This document shows positions 1 to 9,882 of a DNA stretch of 10,987 bases, one piece after another. Position 1 is the stretch's first letter. Every line of letters begins with the position of its first letter. A model generated the notes under the pieces. That model was given only the letters and a program-made list of their open reading frames with translations, had not been told where the DNA came from and made no database searches. Source of the DNA: Deinococcus murrayi DSM 11303 (lineage in GTDB: Bacteria > Deinococcota > Deinococci > Deinococcales > Deinococcaceae); NCBI RefSeq assembly GCF_000482805.1, contig NZ_AXWT01000042.1, positions 1-10,987 of the forward strand, read 5' to 3'. A program made the translations under genes and the position numbers.

Positions 1-145
1 GGGGGCGAGCCTGAGTCTCTAGTCCTGACCGTCCAGTTTTCGGGGAGCAGACCAGAGCCACGTAAGAGCCTCCGCACCCGGTGGATGACCGTGAGTGGCG
101 TAGACCGATGCTCGTGTCCGACTGCTGTGTAACGTAGCTAGGGGG

Positions 146-200
146 CGGTTTGCACCCGTATTGCAGTTGGCGGCCCTCACTGCAATACGGGTGCAAACCG
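146..200. repeat. Perfect 22-bp inverted repeat with 11-base spacer; four phased TTGCA boxes
   Basis: The arms at 146-167 and 179-200 are exact reverse complements over 22 bp, separated by 11 bases. Each arm contains TTGCA twice, 11 bases apart (150-154, 161-165 and, inverted, 181-185, 192-196), so the four boxes fall at about one, two and one helical turns and face the same side of the DNA. No T-run follows either arm, so it is a poor intrinsic terminator. The phasing suggests a protein-binding site: either an operator over a weak promoter for the small gene at 238 (TTGCAG at 161, then AATACG at 184 with a 17-base spacer) or a recombinase core site. The repeat itself is certain; its role is inference. 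Confidence 0.9.
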
Positions 201-237
201 GACGTTTCTTAGCCTCCAGGGGTCACGGAGGTTTCCC

Positions 238-414
238 TTGAAACGACTGCTTTGCGCCCTCGTCCTGCTGTGCGCCGGGATCGCCCAGGCCGACCCCGGT
301 GACGGCTCTGGCCCGCCCCTCACCCCTGTGCTGACTCCGATTTCTCAGCCAGCTCCCCCGCCTGCCCCCAGCGTTCCAGCAAAACCGGTGCCTTTGAGCA
401 CTTCCCACCCCTGA
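238..414 (+). CDS. Small secreted proline-rich protein (58 aa, TTG start)
   Basis: A TTG-initiated frame of 58 codons is preceded by a strong ribosome binding site, GGAGG at 227-231, six bases upstream. The product starts KRLLCALVLLCAGIAQA, a classic short Sec signal peptide (positive n-region, leucine/alanine core, AQA cleavage motif at about residue 18). A mature segment of about 40 residues follows, rich in proline, alanine and serine, without cysteine, and ending in SHP. The mature part would be exported and is probably disordered. I do not recognise a family. It sits directly downstream of the 146-200 inverted repeat and converges on the recombinase gene at 462, so it is probably passenger DNA of the transposon. 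Weak points are the non-ATG start and the short length; the combination of Shine-Dalgarno and signal peptide is the support. Confidence 0.6.
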   Translation: MKRLLCALVLLCAGIAQADPGDGSGPPLTPVLTPISQPAPPPAPSVPAKPVPLSTSHP

Positions 415-461
415 CACCGCCGTTCACTCTCCCAGCCTGCTCCCACCGTCACAAACAACCG

Positions 462-1334
<873 letters not shown>

Positions 1335-1456
1335 GCTTGCCCTCTCTTCCTGCGATAAGTGTAAAACAGGGGGTCCGTAGCAGGGGGACTGGAGCCGCCA
1401 TTGATCGAGGAGCGGAATGGAGAATCCAGTGATAAGACTATTTCTATCAGGAATCC
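1335..1456. promoter_or_regulatory. tnpI-tnpA divergent spacer: probable promoters and resolution site
   Basis: This 122-base spacer separates the divergent recombinase and transposase genes, where Tn3-family elements often carry control and resolution sites. Seen directly: an imperfect dyad at 1430-1449, TGATAAG then six bases then TCTATCA; a third related half-site CGATAAG at 1353-1359; CAGGGGG repeated at 1367 and 1381; and GAATCC repeated at 1422 and 1451. A TACACT -10-like hexamer faces tnpI (1363 to 1358, minus strand). The tnpA ATG is preceded by AGGA at 1449-1452. I infer that the TGATAAG dyad is the recombinase core site and the lone half-site an accessory element. This fits how Tn4430-type sites are built but is not proved by similarity. 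Confidence 0.45.
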
Positions 1457-4400
1457 ATGCCCGTTGAATTCCTCAGCGACGAACAGGCCGCGAGGTACGG
1501 TCGGTACACGGGCGATCCCTCTCCCGAGCAGCTCGACCGCTACTTCCATCTCAGCGACAGCGACCACGCCCTGATCCTGCCCCGCCGCCGTGACCATAAC
1601 AAGCTCGGCTTCGCTCTCCAGCTCTGTACGCTGCGCTTCCTGGGCGGCTTCCTGACCAATCCCCTGGACGTTCCCGAAAGTGTCGTCCGGACACTGGCCA
1701 CGCAACTCGGCGTCACCACAGCGACGCTGCCCGCCTACCTCGGCCGTGAACCCACCCGCCACGAACACCAGCGCCTGATTCGTCAGGCTCTCGACTACAG
1801 CGATTTCGAGGGTCCGGAGGTCTTCAGCCTGATTCGCTGGCTGTACGCGCAGCTCGAACTCGGTGATCCCCGGCCCAGCGTGCTGTTCGACCTGGCGACC
1901 GCCCGGCTGGTCCGCCGTAAGGTCGTGCTGCCCGGCGCGAGTACCCTGGCCCGGCTCATCAGCCGTGTGCGGGAGCGCACCTCAACCGCGTTGTGGCGCA
2001 CCCTGAGCCAGCAGTTGAGCCAGGATCAGACCCTGGCCCTGGAGGCCCTGCTCGTACGGCCCGAAGACGATCCGCTGACGCCACTGGAACGGCTGAGAGC
2101 CACCCCCACCCGCACCACCGCTGCTGGACTCGTGGCGGCCCTGGAACGCTTGCAGGCCATCCGCGCCCTGGGCGTCGGTGACCTCGACCTGTCCCACGTC
2201 CCGCGTGCCCGGCTGGAAGCCACCAACCGGTACGTCCAGAACGCCTGGGCACAGACCATCGCTCGTCTCTCCCCGGAGCGCCGTCTGGCCTCCCTGCTCT
2301 CCTTTGTGCAGTATCTGGAGCGCCGAGCCACGGACGACGCGCTGGACATCCTCGATCTCCTGCTCACCGAACTGGCCCTCCAGGGCGAGAAGACGCGGCG
2401 TGAGCAGCGTCTGCGGACGCTGCGGGACCTGGATCAGGCGGCGCTGAAATTGCGGGAGGTGACGCTGGTGCTGCTCAACCGGGAGGTCTCGGACGATCAG
2501 GTGCGCCAGGTGGCGTTCCATCTGGTGGACGAGGCGGCGCTGCGAGCGGCAGCGACGACCGTGGGGGACATGGCGAGCGAGGACGACGCGCCTGAACCCG
2601 AGGCGTGGCTGAGCCGCTACCACACGGTCAGGCGGTTCTTACCCACGCTCCTTAGGACGTTGGTCTTCGAGGGGACACCGGCCGGGAGGCCGGTGCTGGA
2701 GGGGTTGCGGTTCCTGGCTTCCCTGGAGGGGAAGCGTCAGCCGAGTCTGAAGGGGGCACCGCAAGCTGTGGTCCCCAAAGCCTGGCGGGGCCGGGTTTTC
2801 CCAGGACGCGGGGAGGTGGCCCGCCCCGCCTACACCCTGTGCGTGCTGCATGGCCTCCAGCAGGCATTGAAAAGGCGGGAGGTGTTCGTCAGCCGGAGTG
2901 AGCGGTACGGTGACCCGCGCTCTCAGCTTTTGCGGGGCGACGAGTGGCAGGCGATCAAGGACGATGTGTGCCGGGGGCTTGGCCGCGTACACGATCCGGA
3001 GATTGAACTGACGCTGCTGGGCACCGAACTCGACCTGACGTACCGTCAGGTCGCCGAACGCCTGCCCGGGAACACCTTCGTGAGGCTGGAGCGTGTGGGT
3101 GACCACGACCGCCTGAGCCTGTCCCCGCTGGAAGCGCAGCCCGACAGTCCCAGTTTGATCCACCTCCGCTCCCTGGTGACTGCGCCCCTGCCGAACATCG
3201 ACCTCCCCGAGTTGCTGCTGGAGGAACACGCCCGAACCGGGTTTCTGGACGCCTTCACGCATGTGAGCGAGGGGGGCACCCGGATGGGAGGCCTGGCGAT
3301 CAGCATGTGTGCGGTGCTGGTGGCCCAGGCGTGCAACATCGGCCTGGGGGCGGTGGCGCAGCCGCACGTCCCTGCCTTGACCCTCTCGCGCCTGTCGTGG
3401 GTGCAGCAGAACTATCTGCGCAACGAGACCATCGTGGCCGCCAACGCCCGCCTGGTCGAAGCCCAGTCCCGGATTCCCCTGGTGGAGGCCTGGGGCGGTG
3501 GGGAAGTCGCCTCGGCGGACGGGTTGCGGTTCGTCGTCCCGGTCAAGACCATCAACGCGCGTCCGAACAGCAAATATTTTGGTGCTGAGCGCGGCATCAC
3601 CTACTACAATTTCACCTCGGACCAGTTCACGGGGTTCCACGGCATCACGGTGCCGGGCACGCTGCGCGATTCGTTGCTGCTCCTGGCGGGTCTGCTGGAA
3701 CAGCAGACCCACCTGGACCCCCGCGAGATCATGAGCGACACCGCCGGGTCGAGCGACGTCGTGTTTGGCCTGTTCTATCTGCTGGGCTACCGCTTCAGTC
3801 CCCGGCTGGCGGACCTGGCTGACCTGCGGTACTGGCGGCTCGACCGTGAGGCGGAGTATGGCGTGCTGCAAGACCTCTCCCGGCATAAGATCGACGCGCG
3901 TTTGATCGCCCGCAACTGGGATGATCTCCTGCGCCTGGCGGGGTCGTTAAAACTGGGCAAGGTGGGAGCGCTCGACGTGATGCGGACCTTGGGCCGCAGT
4001 GCCTCGCTGGGTCGGGCGCTGGCGGAACTGGGGCGAATCGAGAAGACCCTGTACCTGCTGCACTACGTGGACGATGAAGCATACCGGCGGCGGATTCTGG
4101 TGCAGCTCAACCGGGGGGAGGGACGCCATAACGTGGCGCGCTGGGTCTTTCACGGGCGGCGGGGAGAGGTGCGGCAAAAGTATCGGGAAGGCCAGGAGGA
4201 TCAACTCGGGGCGCTGGGGCTGGTGGTCAATGCCATCGTCCTCTGGAATACCCGGTACCTGGACGCGATTCTGAACCACTTACGCGACTCTGGGACAACC
4301 GTGTTGGCTGAGGATGCGGCGCGGCTGTCACCGCTGCTTTTCGAGCATGTGAACGTGCTGGGGCGTTATCACTTCGAGCTGTCGCCGTCGCTCGCCCACG

Positions 4401-4462
4401 GCGCGCTACGGCCATTCTCTCAACCGGATCGGCCAGGCGAGGGCGCGCTGCTGGAGGCTTAG
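1457..4462 (+). CDS. tnpA: Tn3-family DDE transposase TnpA
   Basis: The 1001-residue protein is full length for Tn3-family TnpA (about 960-1010). It performs replicative transposition by binding the 38-bp terminal repeats and joining the cut ends to target DNA. The N-terminus (MPVEFLSDEQAARYGRYTG, with HNKLGFALQL at about 47-56) is the DUF4158 DNA-binding region, to about residue 170. The catalytic core spans about 575-975. The first aspartate is D688 in ASADG, the second D761 in MSDTAGSSDVVFG, and the glutamate is most likely E904 in GRRGEVRQ, just before the conserved ALGLVVNAIVLWNTRYL. No frameshift or internal stop is present, so it should be active. The start is ATG with AGGA four bases upstream. 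The last codons lie inside the right terminal inverted repeat, as is usual for the family. Confidence 0.97.
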   Translation: MPVEFLSDEQAARYGRYTGDPSPEQLDRYFHLSDSDHALILPRRRDHNKLGFALQLCTLRFLGGFLTNPLDVPESVVRTLATQLGVTTATLPAYLGREPTRHEHQRLIRQALDYSDFEGPEVFSLIRWLYAQLELGDPRPSVLFDLATARLVRRKVVLPGASTLARLISRVRERTSTALWRTLSQQLSQDQTLALEALLVRPEDDPLTPLERLRATPTRTTAAGLVAALERLQAIRALGVGDLDLSHVPRARLEATNRYVQNAWAQTIARLSPERRLASLLSFVQYLERRATDDALDILDLLLTELALQGEKTRREQRLRTLRDLDQAALKLREVTLVLLNREVSDDQVRQVAFHLVDEAALRAAATTVGDMASEDDAPEPEAWLSRYHTVRRFLPTLLRTLVFEGTPAGRPVLEGLRFLASLEGKRQPSLKGAPQAVVPKAWRGRVFPGRGEVARPAYTLCVLHGLQQALKRREVFVSRSERYGDPRSQLLRGDEWQAIKDDVCRGLGRVHDPEIELTLLGTELDLTYRQVAERLPGNTFVRLERVGDHDRLSLSPLEAQPDSPSLIHLRSLVTAPLPNIDLPELLLEEHARTGFLDAFTHVSEGGTRMGGLAISMCAVLVAQACNIGLGAVAQPHVPALTLSRLSWVQQNYLRNETIVAANARLVEAQSRIPLVEAWGGGEVASADGLRFVVPVKTINARPNSKYFGAERGITYYNFTSDQFTGFHGITVPGTLRDSLLLLAGLLEQQTHLDPREIMSDTAGSSDVVFGLFYLLGYRFSPRLADLADLRYWRLDREAEYGVLQDLSRHKIDARLIARNWDDLLRLAGSLKLGKVGALDVMRTLGRSASLGRALAELGRIEKTLYLLHYVDDEAYRRRILVQLNRGEGRHNVARWVFHGRRGEVRQKYREGQEDQLGALGLVVNAIVLWNTRYLDAILNHLRDSGTTVLAEDAARLSPLLFEHVNVLGRYHFELSPSLAHGALRPFSQPDRPGEGALLEA

Positions 4463-4495
4463 CGTTTGTTTTCGCGCCACTGCTGGCGTGACCCC
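4458..4495. mobile_element. Right terminal inverted repeat (38 bp) of the Tn3-family transposon
   Basis: Read on the minus strand from 4495 this begins GGGGTCACG, has GAAAAC in its A-rich middle, and ends ACGCTAAG. That is the layout of Tn3/Tn21-type 38-bp ends (GGGG start, TAAG finish). It begins inside the tnpA stop region and stops exactly where reading frame similarity to nagA begins at 4496. I found no matching copy in bases 1-1456, so the left end is probably outside the window. Confidence 0.9.
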
Positions 4496-4500
4496 GCTTT
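4496..4500. repeat. Expected right copy of the 5-bp target-site duplication
   Basis: Tn3-family elements duplicate 5 bp of target. The five bases next to the right terminal repeat are GCTTT. The left copy cannot be inspected because the left end is not in the window, so this is a prediction from family behaviour. Confidence 0.35.
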
Positions 4501-4871
4501 CAGCTCGCCCGCCGCGCCGCACCGGGCCGGGTGCTCCTTGTCAGCGACGCGGTGCGGGCTGCCGGGCTGGGAGCAGGGAAGAGTGAGCTGGGCGGACAGC
4601 GGGTCACCGTTCGGGGGGGCCGGGTGACCCTCCCGGACGGCACCCTCGCGGGCAGCGTCCTCACCCTCGACCAGGCGCTGCGGGGGGCGCTCGCGGCGGG
4701 GGTGCCTCTGCCGGAGGCGAGCGCGATGCTGGCGGCGGTTCCGGCGGCCTCGCTGGGCCTGACCGACCGCGGGCGGCTCGCGCCGGGCCTGCGCGCAGAC
4801 CTGGTGGTCCTGGGGGCAGACTTCGCGGTCGAAGAGGTGTACGTGGCCGGGCAGCCCGTGCTGGAGCGGAG

Positions 4872-4875
<4 letters not shown>
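4496..4875 (+). pseudogene. nagA: 3' fragment of N-acetylglucosamine-6-phosphate deacetylase (nagA), cut by the transposon
   Basis: From 4498 the frame reads FQLARRAAPGRVLLVSDAVR and continues through GGQRVTVRGGRV, LPDGTLAGSVLTLDQAL and GRLAPGLRADLVVLG to a stop at 4873-4875. These are the C-terminal landmarks of NagA-type amidohydrolases, including the catalytic aspartate in VSDA (codon 4546-4548), the GS-LTLD segment, and the final GRLAPGLRADLVVL strand motif. NagA removes the acetyl group from GlcNAc-6-phosphate in amino-sugar recycling. Only about 125 of the usual 370-390 residues remain, and the N-terminal metal-binding half (HxH) is missing. The frame differs from tnpA, so no fusion is made. 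A GTG at 4531 could initiate a fragment, but it could not be an enzyme. The insertion point is exactly the end of the transposon terminal repeat. Confidence 0.85.
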
Positions 4876-5822
<947 letters not shown>

Positions 5823-5891
5823 GCTCGCCCCACTCCCCGGCGCAAACAGGTCGGCGCGGCGCGGCAAGCGGCAAAGCGGCCCATCGCCGCC

Positions 5892-5899
5892 CAGTGTAG
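5892..5899 (-). promoter_or_regulatory. -10-like element for the minus-strand recombinase
   Basis: The minus strand reads GCTACACTGG here; TACACT resembles a sigma-70 -10 hexamer. It lies about 70 bases upstream of the proposed TTG start of the recombinase gene. I see no convincing -35. It mirrors the TACACT element facing the importer operon at 5939-5944. Confidence 0.3.
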
Positions 5900-5922
5900 C
5901 GCCCCGCACACCGTACCCGCCC

Positions 5923-5990
5923 GTACAGTGCTCGCTGGTACACTGCCCCCACAGTATCCAGAACGTCTTCGGCCCACGCCTGAGAGGAGA
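5923..5990 (+). promoter_or_regulatory. Probable promoter, dyad and RBS of the osmoprotectant importer operon
   Basis: An extended -10 motif, TG at 5936-5937 then TACACT at 5939-5944, lies about 50 bases upstream of the first ATG, with no clear -35. It overlaps an inverted pair CAGTG (5926-5930) and CACTG (5941-5945) ten bases apart, and two near-identical boxes GTACAGTG (5923) and GTACACTG (5938). A regulator could bind there. The ribosome binding site is GAGAGGAGA at 5982-5990, ending just before the ATG at 5994. The motifs are seen; promoter activity is inferred. Confidence 0.45.
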
Positions 5991-5993
5991 CCC

Positions 5994-6892
<899 letters not shown>

Positions 6893-6896
<4 letters not shown>

Positions 6897-8056
6897 GCCG
6901 CCCAGCCCAGCCCTCCGGCAGCGGCGGCGCGGCTCCCCTGGTGGCTTTGGGGGCTGCCCTGCTGCTGGTCAGCCTCGCCCTGCCCTGGTTGGAGCTGCGG
7001 CCCAATCGCCTCGCGGCGGGCGAGCGGCTGTACCCCGGTGTCTGGGCCGGGGTGGGGGCGGCCCTCGCGGGGGGGCTGCTGCTCGCGGCGCGGCGTCCGC
7101 GCCCGGCGCTCGCCCTCGCGTCCCTCGCGCTGCTGGGCGGCCTCGCGGCGCTGGGGCAGGGGAGTGCGGCGGCCCTCGCGGGTGAGCCTCCCCTCTCCCT
7201 CGCCCGCGTCGCCGCAGGGGGCGGCTGGTGGCTGTGGATGGCGGGGGCTGGGGTCGCCCTGTGGGGAGCCGCCGCCGCGGGGCGCTTGCGGGACTGGGCC
7301 TGGGCCTGGCTGCCGCCCGCGCTCCTCTATGTGCTGCTGGGGGGGCTGTCTTCTTGGTCGGTGTGGCAAGAGGGCCGAGCGGAGGCCGACCGTCTCGCCC
7401 AGGAACTCTTTCAGCACCTGCGGCTTACCGGAATCGCCCTGGCGATTGCGGCGGCGCTGGGCGGGCCGCTGGCGGTGTGGGCGGTGCGGCGTCCGCGGGT
7501 GGGGGCGGCGGTTCTCGCGGTGGCGGGGGCCATTCAGACTCTTCCCAGCCTCGCCCTGCTGGGGCTGCTGATTGTGCCGCTGGGGGCGCTGAGCCAGGCG
7601 GTCCCGGCGCTGCGTGCCCTGGGCGTGAGCGGTATCGGCCCCGCTCCCGCCCTCGTCGCGCTCACCCTCTACGCCCTGCTTCCAGTGATTCGCAACGGTG
7701 TGGTGGCCCTGGAGGGGGTCGACGCCGGAACCCTGGACGCCGGGCGCGGCATGGGCATGACGCCGGGGCAACTGTTTTGGCGGGTGCAGTTGCCCCTCGC
7801 GCTTCCGGTGTGGCTCGCGGGGATACGGCAGGCGACCGTGCTGCTCATCGGGGTAACGGCGGTTGCCGCCCTGGTCGGCGCCGGGGGGCTGGGCGTATAC
7901 ATCTTTCGGGGCCTCAACGCCTCCGCGACCGACCTGATTTTGCTGGGGGCCTTGCCCGCCTGCTTGCTGGCTCTCCTCGCAGACGCCCTGTGGCGCGGGG
8001 CCGAAAGCGCCCTGACTCGTCGCCTGGGGCTGGGGCGCGGCGCGGAGGTGACATGA
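6893..8056 (+). CDS. Osmoprotectant ABC importer permease with N-terminal membrane extension
   Basis: The 387-residue inner-membrane permease starts at a GTG that overlaps the preceding stop by 4 bases. The C-terminal part, about 170-370, is a BPD-type transporter domain (ABC TM1, OpuCB/OsmW/OsmY class). It has IQTLPSLALLGLL (214-226), LYALLPVIRNG (259-269) and the EAA coupling loop EGVDAGTLDAGRGMGMTP...LPLALP (274-304), which docks on the ATPase. Usual members are about 210-240 residues. Here an extra segment of about 165 residues precedes the domain, with four or five hydrophobic helices (about 14-31, 50-66, 72-90, 111-127, 137-153) and short arginine-rich turns. This extension resembles fused membrane modules seen in some Opu-type permeases, but its function is unknown to me. 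It ends in an ATGA overlap with the ATPase gene. Confidence 0.92.
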
Positions 8057-9024
8057 ACGCACCCCCCCCACCTGCCCTCGACCTGGAACACCTCAGCAAG
8101 CGCTATGGCGACGCCTACGCGGTGCGCGACCTCACCCTGCGGCTGCCGGCGGGCCGCCTCACCGCCCTGCTGGGGCCGTCGGGCTGCGGCAAGACGACCA
8201 CCCTGCGGATGCTCAATCGCCTCATCGAGCCGACCTCCGGGCGCGTGCTCCTGGGCGGCCAGGACACCCGCACCCTCCCGCCCGAAGTCCTGCGCCGGGG
8301 CATGGGCTACGTCATTCAGCGGGTGGGGCTTTTTCCACACCTCAGCGTCGGGCGCAACGTGGCGACCGTGCCCGAACTGCTGGGCTGGCCCCCTGCACGC
8401 ATTAAGGCGCGGGTCGACGAGCTGCTTGCGCTCGTGGGCCTAGAGCCGGGCCTCTACCGCGACAAACGCCCCGCCGAACTGTCGGGCGGACAGGCCCAAC
8501 GGGTGGGGGTGGCGCGGGCGCTCGCCGCCGACCCGCCGGTTTTGCTCATGGACGAACCCTTCGGAGCACTTGACCCCATCGCCCGCGAGGGCCTGCAAGA
8601 GGAGATGCTTACCTTGCAGCGCCGCCTCGCCAAGACGGTCGTTCTCGTCACCCACGACATCCCTGAAGCCCTGCGGCTGGCCGACCACATCGCCCTGCTG
8701 CGCGGGGGTGAGCTGGTGCAGTTCGGCACCCCGGACGACCTGGTGCGCCGCCCGGCCACGGACTTCGCTGCCCGCTTTATGGGGGAGGGGGCCGCCCTGG
8801 AACAGCTCGGCGGGGTGCGGGCCGCCGAGCTGGCCCGCCCCGGCGACGCGACCGGGTTGCCCACCGTACCTGCCTCGGCGAGCGCGCGCACCGCCCTTGC
8901 CACCATGCTGCGCTTGGAGACCCTGGCATTGGCGGTCGTCGACGGTGAGCGGGTGCTGGGGGTGCTGGAATTCCGCGACCTCGCCTCCGGCCCCCCGCCT
9001 GCCCCCCAGGACCCCCGATGCTGA
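8053..9024 (+). CDS. Osmoprotectant ABC importer ATPase (OpuCA/OsmV-like)
   Basis: The 323-residue cytoplasmic ATPase powers the importer. All nucleotide-binding motifs are intact: Walker A GPSGCGKT (41-48), Q-loop Q89 in YVIQRVGLFPH, signature LSGGQ (143-147), Walker B VLLMDEP with D167 and E168, the D-loop ALD (172-174), and switch H201 in VTHDIPEA. The VIQ-GLFPH and LSGGQAQRVGVARAL segments are typical of the ProV/OpuAA/OpuCA group. After about residue 265 there is a single CBS-like unit (PTVPASASARTALATML, then LALAVVDGERVLGVLEFRDL), where OpuCA proteins usually carry two CBS repeats that sense ionic strength or nucleotides. The start ATG overlaps the previous stop (ATGA) and follows GGAGGT by three bases. 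Its end overlaps the next gene by 7 bases. Confidence 0.94.
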   Translation: MNAPPPPALDLEHLSKRYGDAYAVRDLTLRLPAGRLTALLGPSGCGKTTTLRMLNRLIEPTSGRVLLGGQDTRTLPPEVLRRGMGYVIQRVGLFPHLSVGRNVATVPELLGWPPARIKARVDELLALVGLEPGLYRDKRPAELSGGQAQRVGVARALAADPPVLLMDEPFGALDPIAREGLQEEMLTLQRRLAKTVVLVTHDIPEALRLADHIALLRGGELVQFGTPDDLVRRPATDFAARFMGEGAALEQLGGVRAAELARPGDATGLPTVPASASARTALATMLRLETLALAVVDGERVLGVLEFRDLASGPPPAPQDPRC

Positions 9025-9830
9025 GGCTGAGGGGCCGTCCCTGGCCCTGGGGGGCGCTGGGCTGGGGCTTGCTGCTGGGGCTGTGCCTGCTGCCCGGCGT
9101 GCTGCCGGGCTTGCTCGCCCCGCTTGCCGGGGGCGAAGCGCCGGTTCCGGAAAGACCGCTGTGGGTGCTCACCCTTCAGCACCTCGGCTTGGTGCTCTTC
9201 GCGCAGGGGCTGGTGCTGCTGCTCGCGGTGCCGCTGGTGATTTACGCCACTCGGCCTGGCCGCAGGGCCGTGCTGGGGCTGCTGGGCGCGCTCGCGGGGC
9301 TGGGGCAGACGGTGCCCACCCTGGCCATTCTCGCCCTGGCGGTGCCCCTGCTGGGCTTTGGGGTGGCTCCCACGCTGCTGGGGCTGGTGCTCTACGGGCT
9401 GGCCCCGGTGGTGTCCAACGGCATCGCGGGCCTGCGCGGGGTCGACCCGGATGTCCTGGACGCGGCGCGGGGCATGGGCCTGAGCGCCCAGCAGCGCCTG
9501 TGGCGGGTCGAACTGCCCCTCGCTCTTCCCGTGTGGTGGGCGGGCGTGCGGACCTCGCTGGTCTTCGGGGTCGCGACCGCCACGGTGGGCGCGGCCCTGG
9601 GCGCGGGCGGCCTGGGGTCGCCCATCATCGGCGGCCTCTCCCAGCAAAACCCCGCCCTCGTCCTCCTGGGTGCGCTGCCCGCCGCCCTCCTCGCCCTCAC
9701 CCTCGATGCCCTCCTCGCGGCCACCCTCCCTCCCCGCGCCGACGGGCGACCCAAAAGTAAATATATACAAGACAAGCCTCTCGCTTCACGTTCATCCCCA
9801 CAAGCCCCAAGTGGCCCCTTTTCACACTAA
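9018..9830 (+). CDS. Osmoprotectant ABC importer, second permease
   Basis: This 270-residue inner-membrane permease starts at an ATG overlapping the ATPase gene by 7 bases, with AGGA six bases upstream. A signal-anchor-like helix (13-35) precedes a BPD-type transporter domain (about 50-235) containing LGQTVPTLAILALAVPLLGFG (95-115), LYGLAPVVSNG (125-135) and the EAA loop LRGVDPDVLDAARGMGLS...LPLALPVWWAG (139-176). The conserved AGGLGSPIIGGL is at 196-207. With the first permease it would form the heterodimeric membrane channel. The last 28 or so residues (DGRPKSKYIQDK onward) are hydrophilic, lack family similarity that I can see, and are encoded by an unusually A+T-rich patch. The stop codon sits within a palindrome, so the native C-terminus may have been altered. 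Confidence 0.92.
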   Translation: MLRLRGRPWPWGALGWGLLLGLCLLPGVLPGLLAPLAGGEAPVPERPLWVLTLQHLGLVLFAQGLVLLLAVPLVIYATRPGRRAVLGLLGALAGLGQTVPTLAILALAVPLLGFGVAPTLLGLVLYGLAPVVSNGIAGLRGVDPDVLDAARGMGLSAQQRLWRVELPLALPVWWAGVRTSLVFGVATATVGAALGAGGLGSPIIGGLSQQNPALVLLGALPAALLALTLDALLAATLPPRADGRPKSKYIQDKPLASRSSPQAPSGPFSH

Positions 9831-9843
9831 AGTCATTTAGTGT
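9824..9843. repeat. A+T-rich palindrome at the 3' end of the importer operon
   Basis: ACACTAAA (9824-9831) pairs with TTTAGTGT (9836-9843) around a 4-base centre, and TT/AA at 9821-9822 and 9845-9846 can add two pairs after a mismatch. The TAA stop of the last permease is inside the left arm. It lies between two convergent genes, so a two-way terminator is possible, but neither side has a clear T-run and the stem is weak. It could instead be a protein-binding site. The palindrome is seen; its role is not known. Confidence 0.55.
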
Positions 9844-9882
9844 AAATCCTCATCGCTGCCGTCGCCTCCGTACCAGCCCCAT

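Noticed and set aside
1..145. Open frame at 1-132 (plus) and a fully open minus-strand frame over 1-145, either of which could be part of a gene extending out of the window
   Set aside because: Neither translation resembles a family I recognise and both are too short for judgement.
146..200. Intrinsic terminator
   Set aside because: The stem is strong but no T-run follows on either strand, and a gene begins shortly downstream.
219..256. GGGGTCACG identical to the first nine bases of the right terminal repeat, a possible left end
   Set aside because: The match stops after nine bases, the ACGCTAAG end is absent, it includes the ribosome binding site of the small gene, and neither GCTTT nor nagA sequence lies to its left.
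223..417. 64-codon minus-strand frame
   Set aside because: It lies opposite the signal-peptide gene, is glycine/arginine-rich as expected of a shadow frame, and has no recognisable feature.
2639..3886. 415-codon minus-strand frame opposite tnpA
   Set aside because: tnpA is continuous and full length here; the antisense frame is a by-product of high G+C coding.
8454..9770. 438-codon minus-strand frame opposite the ATPase and second permease
   Set aside because: Crosses two clear genes with intact motifs; low-complexity shadow translation.
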